NCBI RefSeq assembly: GCF_004342915.1
Contig: NZ_SLWL01000001.1
Coordinates: 124,001-188,000 of the forward strand
Reading direction: 5' to 3'
DNA length: 64,000 nt
Source of the DNA: Camelimonas lactis
GTDB taxonomy: Bacteria > Pseudomonadota > Alphaproteobacteria > Rhizobiales > Beijerinckiaceae
Both the position numbers and the translations under genes were made by a program. This document shows, one piece after another, positions 53,679-64,000 of this stretch; within the stretch, counting starts at the first letter, position 1; each line of letters opens with the position of its first letter. Below the pieces are notes generated by a model. It ran no database searches, had not been told where the DNA came from, and worked only from the letters and a program-made list of their open reading frames with translations.

Positions 53679-54947
53679 TTACTCCAGCCAGGCCGGCAGG
53701 CGGTCCATGGCGATGATCTGGTCGACGGTGACGCGCGGCCGCACCACGGCCCAGGCGTCGCCCTTCGCCAGCACCTCGGGCACCAGCGGCCGGGTGTTGT
53801 AGGTGGATGACTGCACCGCGCCATAGGCGCCAGCCGTCATCACCGCCAGCAGGTCGCCGGCCTTCAGTTGCGGCAACGAGCGGGCGAGGGCGAGATAATC
53901 GCCGGTCTCGCACACCGGGCCGACGATATCGGCCACCATGTGCGGCGCCTCCGCTGGGGCGGCGAGCACCGGGACGATGTCGTGATACGCCTCGTACAGG
54001 GTTGGGCGGATCAGGTCGTTCATCGCCGCATCGACGATGACGAAGGTCTTGCCCTCGCCGTGCTTCACATACAGCACCTCGGTCACCAGCACGCCGGCGT
54101 TGCCGACGATGAGGCGGCCTGGCTCGAACACCAGGGTCAGACCGAGATCGCGCGTTTCCTCACGGATGATGCGGGCGTATTCGGAGGGCAGGGGCGGCGG
54201 TTCGTTGTCGGTGCGGTAAGGAACGCCGAGGCCGCCGCCAAGGTCGACGTGATGCAGCTGATGGCCATCGGCCAGCAGGTCGCGGGCAAGGCCGGCGATC
54301 AGCCTGGCGGCGTTGGCGAAGGGGGTGAGATCGGTGATCTGGCTGCCGATGTGCATGTCGACGCCGCGGATCGTCACGCCGGGCAGCTGCGCGGCGCGGG
54401 CGTAGACCTCGCGCGCCAGCGAAATCGGAATGCCGAACTTGTTGTCGAACTTGCCGGTGGAGATCTTGGCGTGGGTCCTTGCATCGACATCCGGGTTGAC
54501 GCGGATCGACACCGGGGCCTTGCGGCCCATGCTCACCGCCACCTCCGACAGGGTCTGGAGCTCGGGTTCGGACTCGACGTTGAAGCAGAGAATATCGGCT
54601 TCAAGCGCCATCGCCATTTCGGCCCGGGTCTTGCCGACGCCGGAAAAAACAATGCGCTCGCCTGGAATGCCCGCCGCCAGGGCGCGCCGCAGTTCGCCGC
54701 CGGAGACGATATCGACGCCGGCGCCGAGGCGGGCCAGCGTCTTCAGCACCGCCTGGTTGGAATTGGCCTTGACCGCGTAGCAGACCAGCGCCGGCCCGTC
54801 GCTGAACGCCTCGGCGAAGACGCGGTAGTGCCGTTCGATGGTGGCGAAGGCGTAGCAGTAAAACGGCGTGCCGACCTCCTGGGCCACATGGCGGAGATCG
54901 ACGTCCTCGGCGTGCAGCACGCCATCGCGGTATTCAAAGTGACGCAT
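53679..54947 (-). CDS. lysA: Diaminopimelate decarboxylase
   Basis: 422 residues. The PLP lysine is K60 in CYAVKANSNQAVLKTLA; HIGSQI, DLGGGLGVPY and FEPGRLIVGNAG bind the cofactor phosphate, and the partner-subunit cysteine lies in GPVCETGDYLA. It makes L-lysine from meso-diaminopimelate in the cytoplasm, the last step of the pathway. The lptM-like lipoprotein and argH genes upstream on the same strand form the usual alphaproteobacterial neighbourhood. Confidence 0.97.
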   Translation of the reverse strand: MRHFEYRDGVLHAEDVDLRHVAQEVGTPFYCYAFATIERHYRVFAEAFSDGPALVCYAVKANSNQAVLKTLARLGAGVDIVSGGELRRALAAGIPGERIVFSGVGKTRAEMAMALEADILCFNVESEPELQTLSEVAVSMGRKAPVSIRVNPDVDARTHAKISTGKFDNKFGIPISLAREVYARAAQLPGVTIRGVDMHIGSQITDLTPFANAARLIAGLARDLLADGHQLHHVDLGGGLGVPYRTDNEPPPLPSEYARIIREETRDLGLTLVFEPGRLIVGNAGVLVTEVLYVKHGEGKTFVIVDAAMNDLIRPTLYEAYHDIVPVLAAPAEAPHMVADIVGPVCETGDYLALARSLPQLKAGDLLAVMTAGAYGAVQSSTYNTRPLVPEVLAKGDAWAVVRPRVTVDQIIAMDRLPAWLE

Positions 54948-55042
54948 GACAGGTCCAGGCGGTGGCAGGTTCCAGGCGACGCCAGTTCCGGGCGACGTAA
55001 GATCGCGGGTGACCGGCCAGGGAGAATGACGCAGGCGCTATA

Positions 55043-55076
55043 GCATTTCCGGTGAAAACCGTTTCACCGGAAATGC
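55043..55076. repeat. Palindromic intergenic element between lptM and lysA
   Basis: GCATTTCCGGTGAAA pairs with TTTCACCGGAAATGC (15 bp, perfect) around a 4-base loop. The design resembles the short palindromic repeats scattered in alphaproteobacterial genomes; it could also end the lptM transcript, although the T-run (CCTTTTT) lies 5 bases further on and on the wrong strand for that. Confidence 0.6.
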
Positions 55077-55146
55077 GCCGCCCTTTTTATCTGACGCATT
55101 TTGCACGCGGTCCGCGTGTTTCTTCCCGAAAATGCCGCGGCCGGCG

Positions 55147-55452
55147 TCAGAGCAGCGGATCGAGCACAAACGGCCGCTGGGGAATGGTGATGCCTTTGGC
55201 GCGCTTCTTCTGGCCGCCGGGGATTGGCGAGGTGACGACCGAATCGGCGCTGTCGTCTTCCTCGTCGCCGCCCACCACCGCGCCGGTGCGCTGGTTTTCG
55301 CCAGCCTGGGCCTGGGCGGCGGCGTTCGGCGGCGCTTCGAGCGCGCCGCGGCGGCCGCAACCGGCCAGCGCCAGCGCCAGCGCCAGGACGATGAAAGCGG
55401 AGCGCGTCGCGCCGGAGGCCGACAGGCCAGGGATTGCCGTATTGCGAGCCAA
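55147..55452 (-). CDS. lptM: LptM-like small lipoprotein
   Basis: About 101 residues if it starts at TTG 55452 (GGGGA upstream). The frame runs back to an ATG at 55509, but that codon lies inside a palindromic repeat, so a later start is preferred. A lipoprotein signal peptide ends in LALALAGC, followed by GRRGALEAPP, the CGxxGxLxxP pattern of LptM, which helps the LPS export protein LptD mature. The rest is acidic and disordered. Position between argH and lysA is the usual one for this gene. Confidence 0.75.
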   Translation of the reverse strand: MARNTAIPGLSASGATRSAFIVLALALALAGCGRRGALEAPPNAAAQAQAGENQRTGAVVGGDEEDDSADSVVTSPIPGGQKKRAKGITIPQRPFVLDPLL

Positions 55453-55776
55453 GGGCTGGGTCCCCACAGGTGTTGACTGATGGCGGCTCAGTCTAGAGCG
55501 CTTTCCCATCAGGCGGAAACGCCTGATGGGTCAGGTTTCGCTCGAAAACAAAGGAAACAGGAGCGCGTCCGGTCCATAGGTACCGGAAAATGCTCTATGC
55601 CACGAAATCCTGCGTTTGCGAAAACGGCGGCGCCAGGGCGCCTGACGGCAGGCGTCGCCGGAACAGTTTCAGGAAAGGCGGACCGCGCTTCTCCCGGAAA
55701 GTGCGTCAGTCCAGCAAGGCGGGGGTTTCCGGCCAACCGGATTTCACCCGAAACGCGCCTCGGGCCGCCGGCGCGC
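55453..55776 (+). other. Gap between lptM and argH with palindromic repeat
   Basis: 324 bases holding the hairpin 55505-55530 and a downstream copy of repeat-like sequence (CGCTCGAAAACAAAGG, GAAAATGCTCTA). No gene seen. Confidence 0.45.
55505..55530. repeat. Palindromic intergenic element
   Basis: CCCATCAGGCG and CGCCTGATGGG form a perfect 11-bp stem with a GAAA loop, preceded by TAGAGCGCTTT. It resembles dispersed repeats of rhizobia-like genomes, and the loop GAAA suits a stable RNA hairpin. Confidence 0.65.
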
Positions 55777-57177
55777 TCAGGCGCCGGCCCTGTCGTTGCG
55801 CTCCAGCTTGCGCAGCCAGCGGCGCGCCTCGCGGCGCACGTTGGCCGGCGCCGTGCCGCCGAAACTGACGCGGCTGCGCACGGATTTCTCCACGCCCAGC
55901 ACGGTGAAAATCTCCTGGGTGATGCGCGGCTCCACCGACTGCATCGCCTCCAGCGACAGCTTCTCCAGCCCCACGCCCTTTTCCGAGGCGAGGCCGACGA
56001 TGCGGCCGGTGACATGGTGCGCTTCGCGGAACGGCAGGCCGAGCACCCGCACCAGCCAGTCGGCCAGATCGGTGGCGGTGGCGTAGCCGCTGCCGGCGGC
56101 CTTGCGCATGGCCGGCAGGTTTGGCGTCAGGTCCTGCACCATGCCGGTCATGGCGGCGAGGCACAGGGACAGGGTCTGGATGGCGTCGAAGGCGCCTTCC
56201 TTGTCCTCCTGCATGTCCTTGGAATAGGTCAGTGGCAGGCCCTTCATGACGATCAGCAGGCCGTTGAGCGCGCCGATGACGCGCCCGGCCTTGCCGCGCA
56301 CCAGCTCGGCCGCGTCCGGGTTGCGCTTCTGCGGCATGATCGAGGAGCCGGTGGAGAAGGCGTCCGACAGGCGCACGAAACCGAACTGCGGCGTCGCCCA
56401 CAGCACGATCTCCTCAGCGAAGCGCGACAGGTGCACGGCGCAGATGGCGGCGGCCGACAGGGTTTCCAGCACGAAATCGCGGTCGGACACCGAATCCAGC
56501 GAATTGGCGGTGGGCCGGTCGAAGCCGAGCGCCGCCGCCGTCTGGTGGCGGTCGATGGGGAAGGAGGTGCCGGCCAGCGCCGCCGCGCCCAGCGGGCATT
56601 CGTTCATGCGGCGGCGGGCGTCGATGAAGCGGCTGCGGTCGCGGCCGAACATCTCCACATAGGCCAGCAGATGGTGGCCGAAGGTGACCGGCTGGGCCGA
56701 TTGCAGATGGGTGAAACCGGGCATCACCGCGCCGGCGAATTCCAGCGCCCGGGTGGCCAGGGCGTGTTGCAGGGCGGCGAGCTGCCCATCAAGGTCGTCA
56801 ACCGCGTCGCGCACCCACAGGCGCATGTCGGTGGCGACCTGGTCGTTGCGCGAACGGGCGGTGTGCAGGCGGCCGGCGGTGGGGCCGATCAGGTCGGCGA
56901 GGCGCGACTCCACGTTCATGTGGATGTCTTCCAGCGCGCGGGAGAACTGGAATTCGCCGTTTTCGATCTCGCCGGCGATCTGGCGCAGTCCCTCGGCGAT
57001 CCTTGCCGCATCAGCCTTTTCAACGATGCCGGCCTCGGCCAGCATGGCCACATGCGCCAACGAGCCGCGCACGTCCTGGGGGCCAAGCCTCTTGTCGAAC
57101 TCGATCGAGGCGTTGATCTCTTCCATGATAGCGGCTGGCGCGGAAGAGAACCGGCCGCCCCACATCTTGTTGCTCAT
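55777..57177 (-). CDS. argH: Argininosuccinate lyase
   Basis: 466 residues, normal length. The flexible signature loop [12 protein letters not shown] is at 277-288 with the catalytic serine, His157 (GFTHLQ) is the general acid/base pair member, and [13 protein letters not shown] at 105-117 binds substrate. It splits argininosuccinate into arginine and fumarate. It is divergent from the thioredoxin gene, whose ATG is only 21 bases away, so the two share a compact promoter region. Confidence 0.97.
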   Translation of the reverse strand: MSNKMWGGRFSSAPAAIMEEINASIEFDKRLGPQDVRGSLAHVAMLAEAGIVEKADAARIAEGLRQIAGEIENGEFQFSRALEDIHMNVESRLADLIGPTAGRLHTARSRNDQVATDMRLWVRDAVDDLDGQLAALQHALATRALEFAGAVMPGFTHLQSAQPVTFGHHLLAYVEMFGRDRSRFIDARRRMNECPLGAAALAGTSFPIDRHQTAAALGFDRPTANSLDSVSDRDFVLETLSAAAICAVHLSRFAEEIVLWATPQFGFVRLSDAFSTGSSIMPQKRNPDAAELVRGKAGRVIGALNGLLIVMKGLPLTYSKDMQEDKEGAFDAIQTLSLCLAAMTGMVQDLTPNLPAMRKAAGSGYATATDLADWLVRVLGLPFREAHHVTGRIVGLASEKGVGLEKLSLEAMQSVEPRITQEIFTVLGVEKSVRSRVSFGGTAPANVRREARRWLRKLERNDRAGA

Positions 57178-57198
57178 TGTCCGCCCGATCCTGGATTC

Positions 57199-57843
57199 AT
57201 GAACGTGTCAGATAACAAATCGCGCGCCCCGCGTATCACGGCTGTCGCCGTTCTCGCCGTCGCGCTCCTGGGCGCAGGGGTATATTGGCTTGCGCAAGAT
57301 CGCAACGTTTCTGGTGGTCCAGGCGGACAGTGCCCGGCCCAGGACATGGCGCCGCTGGCGGGGCTGGCGAAGGGCGAGATGGCCGGCATGCGCATTCTCC
57401 CCCGGCCGGAGAAGCTGCCGGCATTCACCTTCGTGGACGGCGCTGGCGCGACAAAATCCATGGCGGACTTCAAAGGCAAGGTGACGCTGCTCAATTTGTG
57501 GGCCACCTGGTGCGCGCCGTGCAAGCTGGAAATGCCAGCGCTTAACGCCCTGCAGGGGGCGATGGGCGGCAAGGATTTCGCGGTGCTGGCCATCAACATG
57601 GACAGCCGCGACGCCGGCAAGCCGCGCGAATGGCTGAAGGACAACAAGATCGATCACCTGACCTATTACGCCGATACGCCCGGCAAGATTTTCCAGGCCC
57701 TGCGCGGCGCCGGCCGCGCCTCCGGCCTGCCGGTGACGCTGCTGATCAACCGCGACGGCTGCCTGGTCGGCGCCCTGGATGGCGCGGCGGAGTGGCATTC
57801 GGAAGATGCGAAGGCGCTCATCAAGGGGGCGGTTGGGGGGTGA
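57199..57843 (+). CDS. tlpA: TlpA-type membrane-anchored thioredoxin
   Basis: 214 residues from ATG 57199; the frame is open much further upstream but that part lies antisense to argH. A membrane anchor covers about residues 12-32, then a periplasmic linker, then a thioredoxin-fold domain with the redox pair C105/C108 in [27 protein letters not shown], and the cis-proline region [13 protein letters not shown]. TlpA-like proteins reduce periplasmic thiols, for example for cytochrome c or cytochrome oxidase copper sites. An extra cysteine (C45) follows the anchor. Confidence 0.92.
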   Translation: MNVSDNKSRAPRITAVAVLAVALLGAGVYWLAQDRNVSGGPGGQCPAQDMAPLAGLAKGEMAGMRILPRPEKLPAFTFVDGAGATKSMADFKGKVTLLNLWATWCAPCKLEMPALNALQGAMGGKDFAVLAINMDSRDAGKPREWLKDNKIDHLTYYADTPGKIFQALRGAGRASGLPVTLLINRDGCLVGALDGAAEWHSEDAKALIKGAVGG

Positions 57844-57997
57844 GGGCGGACGCGCCAGTTTTATGGTCGCTTCGCCAATATTTGTTGTTTTGCGTTCCGT
57901 TTGACGTTCCGACACGGGGCGCGCGCTCAGGCGCCGGACGCCGGAGCGAAATTCATAACAGTCGTCCCCGTTGCTTTGGGGGCAGGGACACAGGCTG

Positions 57998-58972
57998 ATG
58001 CCAAGGCGCTACCATGATGGCCCGCTGACCGATCACTTTGACGGGCGGCGGTTTTCCAACCCCGGGTATCCGCCGACCGACAAGAGACTGGGCGATCTGT
58101 GGCGCTGGTGGCGGTCCGGGCAGCGGGAGAAATGGCCGCGACAGGTGGCGGTAACCAAGGTGGCGCCGGCGCCGGATGCGGATGGCGTCTGCATCACCAT
58201 GGTCGGCCACGCCACGCTGCTGATCCAGGCGGGCGGCTGCAACATTCTCACCGACCCCGTTTGGGGCGCGCGCGCCGGGCCGCTGTCGCTGCTGGGTCCA
58301 CGGCGCGTCACCGCTCCGGCGGTTTGCTTTGATGATCTGCCGCGCATCGACGCCGTGCTCGTCAGTCATAATCATTATGATCATTTCGACGCGCAGACGC
58401 TGCGTCGCCTGCAGGAGCGCCACCAGCCAACATTTGTGACGCCCGTTGGCAATGAGCGCCTGTTGCAGAAGGTTGCGCCTGGCGCCCGGGTGCTGACTGG
58501 CGACTGGGGCGATGCGGTGGCGTTGCCGCGGGGTGTGACGACCCGCTTCACACCCGCCAATCACTGGTCGCGGCGGGCCTTGCGCGACACGCGCATGGCG
58601 CTGTGGAGCGGCTTCATGATCGATGCGCCGGCGGGGCGCATCTGGTTTGCGGGCGATACTGGCTATGGCGATGGCGGCGTCTTTCGCGATATCCGCGCGG
58701 CGTTCGGCGCGCCCGACGTGGCGCTGATCCCGATTGGCGCCTATGAGCCGCGCTGGTTCATGGCGGCGCAGCATGTGAACCCGGATGAGGCGGTGCAGGT
58801 GTTCCGGGATATCGGCGCGCGGCGGGCGCTGGGCATGCACTGGGGCACGTTCCAGCTGACCGACGAGGGACGCGAACGTCCGCGCGAGGCGCTGGAGGCG
58901 GCGCTGCGCGGCGGCGGCATCGACGCTGACCGCTTTGTGGCGGCGGAGCCAGGCGACGTCTTCAGGTTCTGA
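57998..58972 (+). CDS. Metallo-beta-lactamase-fold hydrolase (UlaG / NAPE-PLD-like)
   Basis: 324 residues from ATG 57998 (a TTG at 57971 is possible). VGHATLLIQAGG, NILTDPVWGAR and the metal motif SHNHYDHFD at 123-131 are typical of NAPE-PLD-like hydrolases; later ligands are in ANHWSRR, FAGDTGYG and LGMHWGTFQ. The N-terminal RRFSNPGYPPTDKRLGDLWR is also conserved in this subfamily. It is cytosolic and probably hydrolyses a phosphodiester or lactone; the substrate is unknown. Confidence 0.9.
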   Translation: MPRRYHDGPLTDHFDGRRFSNPGYPPTDKRLGDLWRWWRSGQREKWPRQVAVTKVAPAPDADGVCITMVGHATLLIQAGGCNILTDPVWGARAGPLSLLGPRRVTAPAVCFDDLPRIDAVLVSHNHYDHFDAQTLRRLQERHQPTFVTPVGNERLLQKVAPGARVLTGDWGDAVALPRGVTTRFTPANHWSRRALRDTRMALWSGFMIDAPAGRIWFAGDTGYGDGGVFRDIRAAFGAPDVALIPIGAYEPRWFMAAQHVNPDEAVQVFRDIGARRALGMHWGTFQLTDEGRERPREALEAALRGGGIDADRFVAAEPGDVFRF

Positions 58973-59012
58973 GGCAGACGTCGCGCCCGGCGGATGCGGC
59001 GGGGGAAGCAAA

Positions 59013-59036
59013 ACGCCCGCGTTGGGGCGCGGGCGT
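59013..59036 (-). terminator. Terminator downstream of grxD
   Basis: ACGCCCGCG pairs with CGCGGGCGT around a 6-base loop; on the minus strand GTTTTGC follows. It lies between two convergent genes and serves mainly the leftward one. Confidence 0.75.
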
Positions 59037-59110
59037 CGCATGCAGTTTGCATCATGTCGGCGCAGGTGGGGCCGTTTTGCGGCCGTCCGCCTGTTCGCGC
59101 CAGGCGGCCC

Positions 59111-59446
<336 letters not shown>

Positions 59447-59808
59447 CTCGCGTTTCCTGCTATGGCCTGGCCGGGCGGGTTGCCTGCCGCCGCGTCCTGG
59501 TCCGTGTGATCCATGCCGGGCGGCGCCAGCGCGCCTTGCGCTGTCATGACCCGTTTCGCCTGCACTATAGGGCGTTTCGCCCCGGCGGAACATCGCCAGC
59601 AGGCTTTGCCTCTCATGTGTGGGGCGCGGGCTGCGAAGGCAAGCCGGGCCCCTGCGTTTTGCCGGCGCCGCCGGCAGCCTCACGCCGGATCGCGAAGATG
59701 CCGGGACATCGGCAACGCCCGGCGTCCGCGTGAGGCGCCTGGCGGGAGCATGCCTTGCGCCAGCAGGCTCGCGCCAGAACGCAATGGGTGGGGCTGTTGG
59801 CTCTGGCC
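59447..59808 (+). other. Gap between grxD and bolA, no gene seen
   Basis: 362 bases, long for a gene pair that is usually adjacent. A grxD promoter may lie here. Confidence 0.4.
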
Positions 59809-60048
59809 TCAGTCCTGCGTCGGCGTCACCGTGGTCAGCGCCAAAGCGTGCAGCACGCCGCCCATGTTGCCCTGCAGGGCGGCGTAGACCATCTGGTGCT
59901 GGGCGACGCGGCTCTTGCCGCGAAACGCCTCCGAAATCACCGTGGCGGCGTAATGGTCGCCGTCGCCGGCCAGGTCCTGGATGCGGACGACGGCGTCCGG
60001 CAGCGCCTTGCGGATCATCTCTTCAATTTCACGGGCCTGCATGGCCAT
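59809..60048 (-). CDS. bolA: BolA family protein
   Basis: 79 residues from ATG 60048 (GGAG 9 bases upstream). The fold segments [32 protein letters not shown] and [19 protein letters not shown] are typical; the invariant His is in RVAQHQMVY. BolA proteins form [2Fe-2S]-bridged heterodimers with monothiol glutaredoxins, in keeping with the grxD gene downstream. Alternative starts at 60042 and 60063 are possible. Confidence 0.95.
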   Translation of the reverse strand: MAMQAREIEEMIRKALPDAVVRIQDLAGDGDHYAATVISEAFRGKSRVAQHQMVYAALQGNMGGVLHALALTTVTPTQD

Positions 60049-60066
60049 GGCGCATGTCTCCATGAA

Positions 60067-60187
60067 GCGGTTTCCAGCAAAGTGGCCTCCACTTTGCGTC
60101 CAGAAAACGCGTGAACTCAAAATGCCCTGGTGTTTCCGGCAAAAGGGGCGCCGCTTCGCGTCAGGAAAACGCAGGAACCCAAATTGC
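60067..60187. repeat. Two copies of a palindromic intergenic repeat between purL and bolA
   Basis: Copy 1 (from 60067) has a perfect stem GCAAAGTGG / CCACTTTGC (60077-60097) followed by CAGAAAACGCG. Copy 2 (from about 60130) has the same order TTTCC, GCAAAAGGGG, GCTTCGCGTC and GGAAAACGC, then AACCCAAATTGC. The right flanks of both copies align at most positions. Confidence 0.6.
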
Positions 60188-60263
60188 AGGAGCGTCTGGC
60201 GTCTTTGCGCAACGCTGGCCCAATCTCGCCCGCATACAGACAGGACCGCGCCAGTAACCAGGA

Positions 60264-62483
<2,220 letters not shown>

Positions 62484-62531
62484 CGGTCGGTCAGTGCTCT
62501 GTCAGGGGGGCGGGCCGGGCGGAGGGCGCGT

Positions 62532-63227
62532 TCAGGCGGCCATGCGGGTGGCGAGGCTCTCGAACAGGCCGCGCCCGTCGGTTCCGCCCACCAGCGCGTC
62601 GATCAGGTTTTCCGGATGCGGCATCATGCCGAGCACATTGCGCTTTTCCGAATAGATGCCGGCAATCGAATTGACCGAGCCGTTGCAGTTGGTTTCCGGC
62701 GAGACAACGCCATTGGCGTCGCAATAGCGGAAAGCCACCAGGCCTTCGCCCTCGATGCGGGCCACCGCGTCCGCGTCCGCCGTCCAGTTGCCTTCGCCAT
62801 GGGCGATGCAGACGTCGATGACCTGGCCCTGCGCGTAACGGTGGGTGAAGGCGGTGTCGGCGCGCTCGACGCGCAGGTGCTGGCGCTTGCACATGAAGCG
62901 CAGGCGGTCGTTGCGCATCAGCACGCCTGGCAGCAGCTGGGCTTCGCACAGAATCTGGAAGCCGTTGCAGACGCCGAGCACGAGGCCGCCGCGCGCCGCG
63001 TGCGCCTGCACCGCGGCCATGATGTTGGAGCGGGCGGCGATGGCGCCGCAGCGCAGATAGTCGCCGTAGCTGAAGCCGCCGGGCAGGACCACCAGATCCG
63101 TGCCAGCGGGCAGGTCGGCGTCAGCGTGCCAGACCATGGCGGGGGCGACGCCGGAGGCGTGCTTCAGCGCCCGGGCGATGTCGCGCTCGCGGTTGGAGCC
63201 AGGGAAGGTGACGACGGCGGCTTTCAT
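62532..63227 (-). CDS. purQ: Phosphoribosylformylglycinamidine synthase subunit PurQ
   Basis: 231 residues, a class I glutamine amidotransferase. The nucleophile is Cys87 in GLVLGVCNGFQILCEA; His204 and Glu206 in MMPHPENL complete the triad. It supplies ammonia to PurL. Its ATG overlaps the stop of an alpha/beta hydrolase gene by 3 bases, so translation is probably coupled to that gene. The small purS gene, which usually precedes purQ, is not found here in the window. Confidence 0.98.
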   Translation of the reverse strand: MKAAVVTFPGSNRERDIARALKHASGVAPAMVWHADADLPAGTDLVVLPGGFSYGDYLRCGAIAARSNIMAAVQAHAARGGLVLGVCNGFQILCEAQLLPGVLMRNDRLRFMCKRQHLRVERADTAFTHRYAQGQVIDVCIAHGEGNWTADADAVARIEGEGLVAFRYCDANGVVSPETNCNGSVNSIAGIYSEKRNVLGMMPHPENLIDALVGGTDGRGLFESLATRMAA

Positions 63228-64000
63228 GATGCGTCCCGTGACGGTTGGGGGGCGAGGGCCCGGCTGAGCGCGCCGCCCATGATGTCGAGAGCGGCTTCGG
63301 CCGCCCTCACGACCTTCGACATGGTGATGAAGCCATGCATCTGGTCGCTCATATGCAGATAGGTGGCCCTTACGCCGGCTTTCTCAAGGGCGCGGGCATA
63401 GGCGGCGCCTTCATCCGCCAGCGGATCGTGGCCGGCGGTGAGGACGAAGGCCGGCGCCAGGCCGGCGTGCGTGGGCGCGTGCAGCGGCGAGGCGCGCCAG
63501 TCGGCCCGGTCCTGCCGCGATACGCCGTAATGATCGATGAACCAGCGCATGGTTTCGCCGGTGAGCGGAAAGCCGTCCAGGTTCATCGTGTGCGATGGCC
63601 AGGCGTCGCGCATGTCCACCGCCGGATAGATCAGCAGCTGGTAGAGCAGCGGCGGCAGATCGCCATCGCGGGCCATCAACGCCATCACCGCCGCCAGATT
63701 GCCGCCGGCGCTGTCGCCGCCCACGGCGACGCGCGCCGGGTCGACATGCAGGCGCCGGGCGTTGTCGATGACGAAGTTTACGGCGGCGACGCAATCCTCC
63801 ACCGCGGCGGGGAAGACATGCTCGGGCGCCAGGCGGTAATCCACCGCGACCACGGCGCAGCCAGCGGCGTTGGCCAGCCGGCGGCAGACGTAGTCATGGG
63901 TTTCCAGGTCGCCGATGACCCAGCCGCCGCCGTGAAAATAGACAAGGCAGGGCAGGGGGGCGAGCTCGTCGGGGCCGGCGGGGCGATAGTAGCGCAGCGG
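63224..64000 (-). CDS. Alpha/beta hydrolase, hormone-sensitive-lipase family (5' end outside window)
   Basis: The frame remains open to the window edge, so the N-terminus is missing; at least 258 residues are visible. The oxyanion-hole motif FHGGGWVIGD and the nucleophile elbow GGDSAGGNLA are those of family IV (HSL-type) esterases; the Asp in HDPLADEG and the His in DQMHGFITM complete the triad. YRLAPEHVFPAAVED is the family's conserved segment. It hydrolyses carboxylic esters; the substrate is unknown. The stop codon lies inside the purQ start, an unusual partner for a purine gene. Confidence 0.93.
   Translation of the reverse strand, partial: PLRYYRPAGPDELAPLPCLVYFHGGGWVIGDLETHDYVCRRLANAAGCAVVAVDYRLAPEHVFPAAVEDCVAAVNFVIDNARRLHVDPARVAVGGDSAGGNLAAVMALMARDGDLPPLLYQLLIYPAVDMRDAWPSHTMNLDGFPLTGETMRWFIDHYGVSRQDRADWRASPLHAPTHAGLAPAFVLTAGHDPLADEGAAYARALEKAGVRATYLHMSDQMHGFITMSKVVRAAEAALDIMGGALSRALAPQPSRDAS

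Overview
The window is GC-rich throughout. Its conserved gene orders (rplU-rpmA; lysA, an LptM-like lipoprotein, argH and a TlpA-type thioredoxin; purQ-purL-bolA-grxD; etfB-etfA; a small HIG1-type membrane protein with cobO; a TIGR02302 protein) point to an alphaproteobacterium, probably of Rhodospirillales type. I cannot name a genus. No rRNA, tRNA or CRISPR array was recognised.

Region 1 (1-10887) is the right arm of a siphovirus-like prophage. It runs from the end of a tape-measure gene through small tail genes, an NlpC/P60-like peptidase, a large TipJ-type tail-tip protein and a beta-helix tailspike, to a lysis module. The lysis module holds a GH108 endolysin with a C-terminal membrane segment, an Rz-like protein, an Rz1-like lipoprotein in an overlapping frame, and a membrane/coiled-coil protein. 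One small gene (2196-2471) lies antisense inside the tail operon. Capsid, integrase and attachment genes lie outside the window or are absent.

Region 2 (11073-20907) is a surface-glycan island with lower GC and IS debris: galE, an acyltransferase-3 membrane protein, decayed transposase genes, a polysaccharide pyruvyl-transferase-like protein with a coiled-coil tail, a two-domain GT2-GT4 glycosyltransferase, and a QueC-like PP-loop ATPase. A complete IS5-family element (IS427-like) sits exactly on the stop codon of the ATPase gene. About 1.4 kb with no convincing gene follows.

Region 3 (22374-64000) is core chromosome. It holds ribosomal proteins L21/L27, phaA and phaB separated by a divergent autotransporter, cell-envelope genes (TIGR02001 protein, lytic transglycosylase, L,D-transpeptidase lipoprotein), accA, a fused acyltransferase-3, gloB, secA, a fatty-acid/butyrate redox set (3-hydroxybutyryl-CoA dehydrogenase and both ETF subunits), cobalamin adenosyltransferase, lysA, argH, purQ/purL, bolA and monothiol glutaredoxin. 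phaA, phaB, the MaoC-like protein, the 3-hydroxyacyl-CoA dehydrogenase and ETF fit a C4 acyl-CoA/PHB economy. Many transcription units end in clear hairpin terminators, and the lysA-argH and bolA-purL gaps carry palindromic intergenic repeats.

The items most worth following up are the PP-loop ATPase beside the glycan genes, the antisense gene in the phage tail operon, the prophage/glycan-island junction, and the autotransporter splitting phaA from phaB.
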